Shown here piece by piece: positions 4,494 through 8,401 of a DNA stretch of 8,401 nucleotides. The position numbers were made by a program, and so were the translations under genes. The stretch comes from an uncultured Enorma sp. Lineage in GTDB: Bacteria > Actinomycetota > Coriobacteriia > Coriobacteriales > Coriobacteriaceae. The notes under the pieces were generated by a model. It searched no databases. It was not told the DNA's origin and worked only from the letters and a program-made list of their open reading frames with translations. The number at the start of each line of letters is the position of its first letter. Position 1 is the first letter of the stretch. Location of the stretch: positions 1 to 8,401 of the forward strand of contig CAJLVH010000077.1 of NCBI GenBank assembly GCA_905210055.1, given 5' to 3'.

Positions 4494-5825
4494 CTACAGC
4501 GATTCGATGACGCGCGCGACCTCGTCGACGTAGTGCTCGCACTGCTCCATGGTGGGAGCCTCAACCATCACGCGAACGAGGGGCTCGGTGCCGCTGGCGC
4601 GGACGAGCGCGCGACCATCGCCCTCGAGCGCAGCCTCGACGTTCGCCGCCGCGGCCTTCACCCGCTCGTCCTCCATCACGGCATGCTTGTCCGCCACGCG
4701 CACGTTCTTCAGCAGCTGCGGATAGATGGTGAGCGGCTCCGCGAGCTCGGAGAGGGTCTTGCCCGTCTCGATCATCGTCTGCATGATGCGCAGGGACGTG
4801 TTCACACCGTCGCCCGTCGCGCTGTATTCCGAGAAGATGATGTGGCCGCTCTGCTCGCCACCGAGCGCGTAGCCATGCTCGGCCATGCAGGCGCTCACGT
4901 ACTTATCGCCCACGTCGGTTTTCTCGTAGTTGATACCCAGCTTGTCGAAAGCCTTGAAGAGACCGAGGTTGCTCATGACCGTCGCGACCACAGTGTTTCC
5001 GGCGAGCTTGCCCTCGCGCGCCAGATGGGCGCCGCACACGTACATGATCGTGTCGCCATCGCACACGTTGCCGTACTCGTCCACGGCAATGCAGCGATCC
5101 GCGTCGCCGTCGTAGGCGAAGCCTACATCGAGACCCTCCTCGCGGACGTACGCCTGCAGGCGCTCGATGTGCGTGGAGCCGCAGCCCTTGTTGATGTTGA
5201 AGCCGTCGGGCTCGTCCGAAATGGGGAACACCTCGGCGCCGAGCGCACGGAACACGCCGGGGGCAACGGGCGTGGACGCGCCGTTCGCGCAGTCGAGCGC
5301 GATGCGATAACCCTTGAGCGAGAAGTTCGCGGACGCGATGAGCGAGCCGATGTAGCGGTTGCGTCCCTCGATGTAGTCGATGGCGCGGCCGATCTGCTCG
5401 CCCGTGGCCAGCGGCACCTCGGTCTTGCCGTCGATGTAGTCCTCGACCTTCTGCAGGACCTCGGGGCTCATCTTGTAGCCGCCGGAATCGATGAGCTTGA
5501 TACCGTTATCGTGATAGGGGTTGTGGCTCGCGGTGATCATGATGCCGCAGTCGAAGTCGCCGTGGCGCACCACATAGCTCACGGAGGGCGTCGTGGTCAC
5601 GCGGAGCACGTACGCGTCGGCACCGCTCGAGACGAGGCCGGCAACAAGCGCGTTCTCGTACATGTAGCTCGAACGACGCGTGTCCTTGCCGATGACCACC
5701 TTCGCCTTGCGCTCCTGGCGAAGGCCATAGTACCAGCCCACGAACTTCCCGATCTTGAACGCGTGATCGACCGTGAGGCCAACATTCGCCTCGCCGCGGA
5801 AGCCGTCGGTGCCGAAGTATTTCAT
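4494..5825 (-). CDS. glmM: Phosphoglucosamine mutase GlmM
   Basis: Cytoplasmic enzyme that interconverts glucosamine-6-phosphate and glucosamine-1-phosphate, the step leading to UDP-GlcNAc for peptidoglycan. The 443-residue product is full length. Motifs in order: N-terminal KYFGTDGFRGEAN; active-site phosphoserine loop ITASHNPYHDNGIK (Ser100); magnesium loop DGDADR (239-244); sugar-binding GGEQSGH (322-328); phosphate-binding RASGTEPLVRVMVE (409-422). Start chosen: the second of two adjacent ATGs (5823-5825, MKYFG), since AAAGGAG ends 5 bases before it but only 2 before the first. The ORF is open upstream to 5870 without family similarity. No convincing promoter was found in the 105 bases between the start and repeat copy 3. 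GlmM is activated by phosphorylation of the loop serine in known cases. Identification is secure. Confidence 0.97.
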   Translation of the reverse strand: MKYFGTDGFRGEANVGLTVDHAFKIGKFVGWYYGLRQERKAKVVIGKDTRRSSYMYENALVAGLVSSGADAYVLRVTTTPSVSYVVRHGDFDCGIMITASHNPYHDNGIKLIDSGGYKMSPEVLQKVEDYIDGKTEVPLATGEQIGRAIDYIEGRNRYIGSLIASANFSLKGYRIALDCANGASTPVAPGVFRALGAEVFPISDEPDGFNINKGCGSTHIERLQAYVREEGLDVGFAYDGDADRCIAVDEYGNVCDGDTIMYVCGAHLAREGKLAGNTVVATVMSNLGLFKAFDKLGINYEKTDVGDKYVSACMAEHGYALGGEQSGHIIFSEYSATGDGVNTSLRIMQTMIETGKTLSELAEPLTIYPQLLKNVRVADKHAVMEDERVKAAAANVEAALEGDGRALVRASGTEPLVRVMVEAPTMEQCEHYVDEVARVIESL

Positions 5826-5930
5826 CATCGCTCCTTTGCGGAAGAAACCGGGATGCTGTTCCATGACCATGGTACGCTCGCGCCATGCCAGTCGGCCGTC
5901 TTACACGAGAACTACGGACAGCGCGGCGGC

Positions 5931-6034
5931 CATGTACATTTACCCCAGTGACTTTTTTACATGCTTTGACAGCCCCCTAGCTCAATAGCTTTTCGGCATG
6001 GCATGTAAAAAAGTCGTTGGGGTAATTTTATATG
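5931..6034. repeat. Intergenic inverted-repeat element, copy 3 (imperfect 34-bp arms)
   Basis: Arms at 5931-5964 and 6001-6034 are reverse complements at 29 of 34 positions; the inner 15 bp (GCATGTAAAAAAGTC and its complement) are perfect. The spacer is 36 bp, nearly the same as copy 1. The outer ends keep the family core (TTTACCCC / GGGGTAATTTTA), but the inner part reads AGTGACTTTTTTACATG instead of AGGGGTTTTTAACATG, and both arms carry the change. The right arm touches the lgt stop codon (6035-6037). Confidence 0.8.
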
Positions 6035-6853
6035 CTACTTCACGTAGTCGCGCTGGGAACGGTTGGCGCGCAGCGCATAGACGATGAGCCCCGCACCGAT
6101 GAAGATGAGCGGGAGCGACAGCAGCTGCCCCATGGTAATGACGCCGCCGAAGAGGTACCCGAGCTGCGCATCCGGCACGCGCACGAACTCCACGAGGAAG
6201 CGCACGATACCGTACCCGAGCACGAAGACGCCCATGAACGTACCCTGCGGCAGGGGTGGACGGCGCCGGCTCAGCACATAGAGAATCGTGAACAGCACAA
6301 TCCCCTCGAGAAACGCCTCATACAGCTGGGAAGGGTGCCGCGGGATATCGCCCGCCGCGCCGCCGAAGACCACGCCCCAGGGCAAGTCGGTGGGTTTGCC
6401 CCACAGCTCGCCGTTCACGAAGTTCGCGCAGCGGCCCAAACAGAGCGCGATGGGCACTCCGATGATCGCGAGGTCGGCAACCGTCCACGCAGAAAGCTTG
6501 TAGACGCGGCAAACGATGATGCCGCCAATGATGCCGCCCACGAGCCCGCCGTGGAAGCTCATGCCTCCGTGGTTCGTCATGAAGACCTCGAGCGGATGCG
6601 TCCAGTAGAAGCCGTCGCCGTAAAAGATGACGTAAAACAGGCGCGCGCCCACCACGAGACCGATCACCGCACCGAACACGACCATCATGAGGTCGTCGGC
6701 GGTGATGTTGAGCCCCCAGCGCCGCTGCGTTCGCCACATCATGACGCCGCAGAGCGCAGCGCCCACCACGTAGGCGATGCCGTACCAGTAGACGGTGATA
6801 GGGCCGACGGAAAGCGCAACCGGATCGAGGCTTTGATAGAGTTCTGTGAGCAT
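6035..6853 (-). CDS. lgt: Phosphatidylglycerol-prolipoprotein diacylglyceryl transferase Lgt
   Basis: Polytopic membrane enzyme that transfers diacylglycerol from phosphatidylglycerol to the lipobox cysteine of prolipoproteins, the first step of lipoprotein maturation (MetQ, the usual partner of the importer here, is one such client). The 272-residue product is full length with about seven hydrophobic segments. Signature motifs: GGMSFHGGLVGG (96-107, His101), GRCANFVNGELWG (140-152, the family GRxxNFxNxExxG), RHPSQLYEA (172-180) and EFVRVPD (222-228), which carries the essential arginine region. The ATG at 6851-6853 has GGAG 6 bases upstream. It lies 17 bases after the NifU-like gene, so the two are probably co-transcribed. 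Repeat copy 3 follows its stop codon with no gap. Confidence 0.96.
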   Translation of the reverse strand: MLTELYQSLDPVALSVGPITVYWYGIAYVVGAALCGVMMWRTQRRWGLNITADDLMMVVFGAVIGLVVGARLFYVIFYGDGFYWTHPLEVFMTNHGGMSFHGGLVGGIIGGIIVCRVYKLSAWTVADLAIIGVPIALCLGRCANFVNGELWGKPTDLPWGVVFGGAAGDIPRHPSQLYEAFLEGIVLFTILYVLSRRRPPLPQGTFMGVFVLGYGIVRFLVEFVRVPDAQLGYLFGGVITMGQLLSLPLIFIGAGLIVYALRANRSQRDYVK

Positions 6854-6870
6854 GAACGGCTCCGACGCTG

Positions 6871-7155
6871 CTAGAACGGCGTGTACTCGTCGAAGAGGTC
6901 GGCCATGTCGCCGCCACCGAGGTCGTTCACCGCGACGACGCGCGTCACGCCGGGAACGTGCTCCTTCAAGATGCGCTCGATACCCATCGAGAGCGTGAGC
7001 TGGCTCATGGGGCAGCCCGCACAGTGGCCGAGCAACTCGAGTGAGACGACGCCTTCGTCATCGACGCCCACGTACTCCATGTCGCCGCCATCGGCCTGCA
7101 GGTTCGGGCGGATCTGCTCGAGCACCTGCTTCAAAAGCTCTTCGTTCACTGCCAT
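6871..7155 (-). CDS. NifU C-terminal domain protein (Fe-S cluster scaffold/carrier)
   Basis: A 94-residue stand-alone NifU C-terminal-type domain, which binds a labile [4Fe-4S] cluster between subunits and passes it to target enzymes. Seen: LEQIRPNLQADGGDMEYVGVDD (12-33), the typical RPxLxxDGGD start of the domain; the cluster ligands in GHCAGCPMS (Cys45, Cys48); and the following helix MGIERILKEHVPGVTRVVAV. An acidic/aromatic tail (ADLFDEYTPF) ends the protein. The ATG at 7153-7155 has AAAGGA 6 bases upstream. No IscU-type N-terminal domain is present, as for NfuA/Nfu-like single-domain proteins of Gram-positives. It is the first gene of a pair with lgt; no functional link between the two is known to me. 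Confidence 0.93.
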   Translation of the reverse strand: MAVNEELLKQVLEQIRPNLQADGGDMEYVGVDDEGVVSLELLGHCAGCPMSQLTLSMGIERILKEHVPGVTRVVAVNDLGGGDMADLFDEYTPF

Positions 7156-7222
7156 GAGAATTCCTTTCACGCCCGCGCCATAGCCAGTCTGCGGGCACGC
7201 GTTCGTTGAGATAACTGCACGC

Positions 7223-7228
7223 AGTATA
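7223..7228 (-). promoter_or_regulatory. Candidate -10 box for the NifU-like gene and lgt
   Basis: TATACT on the minus strand (5 of 6 to TATAAT), preceded by GCGGG. Initiation would be about 60 bases before the NifU-like ATG. No good -35 is seen at 16-18 bp spacing, so this is a modest match. Confidence 0.35.
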
Positions 7229-7317
7229 CCCGCATTTGCCGTCGCGCGCATCCCCGGGACGAGCGGGTTGTTCGCGACGAGGCGTGCGGAGCGGCGCAGC
7301 AGGACGGTAGGAAACGC

Positions 7318-7354
7318 GATGTCCCAAAAAGGGACAGGCGCATATTGGGACATC
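7318..7354. repeat. Stem-loop of nested TGTCCC/GGGACA units after the glycosyltransferase gene
   Basis: Outer stem: GATGTCCCAA (7318-7327) pairs perfectly with TTGGGACATC (7345-7354), 17-nt loop. Inner alternative: TGTCCC (7320-7325) with GGGACA (7331-7336) across a 5-nt A (or T) loop. The two foldings exclude each other. It lies 16 bases downstream of the glycosyltransferase stop, so it may work as a transcript end, but no U-run follows the outer stem. Comparable GGGACA palindromes occur in REP-like repeats; only one copy is present here. Confidence 0.6.
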
Positions 7355-7370
7355 TGCGCGGCAGGCGGCA

Positions 7371-8375
7371 CTACCCGCTGCGTCGCGCCTCGTCCTCGAT
7401 GTGGTATACCTCGAGCTCCCATTGCTTGCGACGGTTCTTCGCAACGGTGTCCAGAATGAGCCCCGTGCAGAGCGAGAGCGCGCCGCAGAACACGAGCCCC
7501 ACCGCAAGCACGGCAGACTGCAGCTTCGAGACGAATCCCGTCGCGGAGAACTCGGCCACCACAGGCATCCCCACGGCAAGTCCAAACAGCAGGAAAACGG
7601 ACGCTACGAGCGCGAAGAACTTAAACGGGCGGCAATCTTTGAAAAGCGCGCCAATCGCCATAAGCACACGCAAGCCGTCGCTCACCGTCGAGAGCTTGGA
7701 CGAACTGCCCTCCGGCCGATCGCGATAGGCGATGGGCACCTCGGCGATGCGCCAACCCATGTCAACAGCATGGATGGAGACCTCGCACTCGAGCTGGAAC
7801 CCGCGCGAGACCACAGGAAACGTGCGGGCAAAAACCCTGCTGAACGCCCGGTACCCGCTCATGACATCGTGAAACGCGTAACCGTAGATTGCTCGGATGA
7901 GCCAGCGCACCAGATCGTTGCCGAACCCATGGAACGCGCGCCCGTTCTCGTGCGCATAGCTGCCATTCGAGAGGCGGTCGCCGACAGTCATGTCCGCCTC
8001 GTCCGCGAGCACGGGTGCCACGAGCGCGGGCGCGGCCTCTGCGGGATAGGTGTCGTCTCCATCAACGAGCAGGTAGCAATCCGCATCGATGTCGCGCAGC
8101 ATCTGGCGCACCGTGACGCCCTTGCCCTGGCGCGGCTCGAAGCGCACGGTAGCCCCGTGTTCGCGGCCGATACGCGCGGTATCGTCTGAAGAGTTGTTAT
8201 CGTACACATAGATCGCCGCATCGGGCAGCACGCGGTGGAAATCGTCCACGACCTTCCCGATGGTGATCGCCTCGTTGTAGCACGGTATGAGCACCGCGAC
8301 ACGGGAACCATCGACGGAACGAACTGAGGGGGCGGCAGAGGCTGGTCGCTCGCGCGTACTGGCATCTGCGAGCAC
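7371..8375 (-). CDS. Family 2 glycosyltransferase with two C-terminal membrane helices (5' end uncertain)
   Basis: Membrane-attached GT-A glycosyltransferase of the dolichol-phosphate-mannose synthase/GtrB type, likely to load a sugar from a nucleotide donor onto a polyprenyl-phosphate carrier for cell-surface glycans. Motifs: VAVLIPCYNEAITIGKVV (26-43), VYDNNSSDDT (57-66), DGDDTYP (105-111, the DxD-like metal site), VMSGYRAFSR (171-180) and RGFQLECEVSIHA (191-203, acceptor region). Two hydrophobic helices follow at about 253-274 and 286-310, then a short charged tail. GTG at 8373-8375 is the only start visible before the domain but has no ribosome-binding site, and the frame stays open to base 8401; the true start may lie beyond the window. 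Sugar and acceptor cannot be deduced. No partner glycan genes are in view. Confidence 0.85.
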   Translation of the reverse strand: MLADASTRERPASAAPSVRSVDGSRVAVLIPCYNEAITIGKVVDDFHRVLPDAAIYVYDNNSSDDTARIGREHGATVRFEPRQGKGVTVRQMLRDIDADCYLLVDGDDTYPAEAAPALVAPVLADEADMTVGDRLSNGSYAHENGRAFHGFGNDLVRWLIRAIYGYAFHDVMSGYRAFSRVFARTFPVVSRGFQLECEVSIHAVDMGWRIAEVPIAYRDRPEGSSSKLSTVSDGLRVLMAIGALFKDCRPFKFFALVASVFLLFGLAVGMPVVAEFSATGFVSKLQSAVLAVGLVFCGALSLCTGLILDTVAKNRRKQWELEVYHIEDEARRSG

Positions 8376-8401
8376 GGCAGCGTCCGCGCGGCCCGTCGCG
8401 C

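Noticed and set aside
5861..5872. CCATGACCATGG dyad upstream of glmM as an operator
   Set aside because: Short, common in sequence, and not tied to a convincing promoter.
4533..5951. 472-codon plus-strand frame opposite glmM, longer than glmM itself
   Set aside because: His/Arg/Val/Ala-rich translation typical of the antisense of a GC-rich gene; glmM has every catalytic motif on the other strand.
5966..5971. TTGACA on the plus strand in the spacer of repeat copy 3
   Set aside because: No -10 hexamer at 16-18 bp and no plus-strand gene downstream.
6871..7422. N-terminally extended version of the NifU-like protein
   Set aside because: The extra residues cross the intergenic gap, show no family similarity, and the ATG at 7153-7155 has a good ribosome-binding site.

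Overview
The window looks like chromosomal DNA of a high-GC Gram-positive bacterium, most likely an actinobacterium of the class Coriobacteriia (Eggerthellaceae/Collinsella-like). This is inferred from three things: GC-rich codon use, an Asp23/AmaP/DUF2273 cassette typical of Gram-positives, and GlmM, Lgt and a stand-alone NifU C-terminal domain in one actinobacterial-style gene neighbourhood. No phage, plasmid, IS transposase, CRISPR array, tRNA or rRNA was seen. All confident genes lie on the minus strand, so transcription runs from high to low coordinates.

Layout from the right edge leftwards: a family-2 glycosyltransferase with two C-terminal membrane helices (7371-8375, possibly cut at the window edge); a two-gene unit of a NifU-like Fe-S scaffold and Lgt, the prolipoprotein diacylglyceryl transferase (6035-7155); glmM for cell-wall amino-sugar synthesis (4494-5825); a YebC/PmpR-family protein (3526-4332); an alkaline-shock-type envelope operon amaP - DUF2273 - asp23 (1651-3253); and a methionine ABC importer, metN (518-1267) overlapping metI (1-525, truncated at the left edge).

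The most interesting region is the 383-bp gap upstream of metN. It holds a good promoter (TTGCCA-N17-TACGCT) placed so that the transcript would begin almost exactly at the ATG of a 38-codon ORF. Codons 10-16 of that ORF include five methionine codons (MMMVMEM). The ORF stops inside a set of mutually exclusive GC-rich hairpins just before the metN ribosome-binding site. This is the architecture expected of a methionine-sensing leader-peptide attenuator.

The second notable feature is a family of three intergenic elements of about 65-112 bp, each lying immediately downstream of a stop codon (asp23, glmM, lgt). All share a core resembling GTAAAATTACCCC...TTTTT..ACATG. One copy is a perfect 37-bp inverted repeat, another is an imperfect 34-bp one, and the third has its two half-units arranged head to tail. 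Arms match within a copy better than between copies, which argues for selection on, or homogenisation of, the paired structure. A different stem-loop of nested GGGACA/TGTCCC units follows the glycosyltransferase, and a conventional terminator hairpin follows yebC. A short plus-strand stretch between yebC and amaP has coding-like composition and may be a gene remnant.
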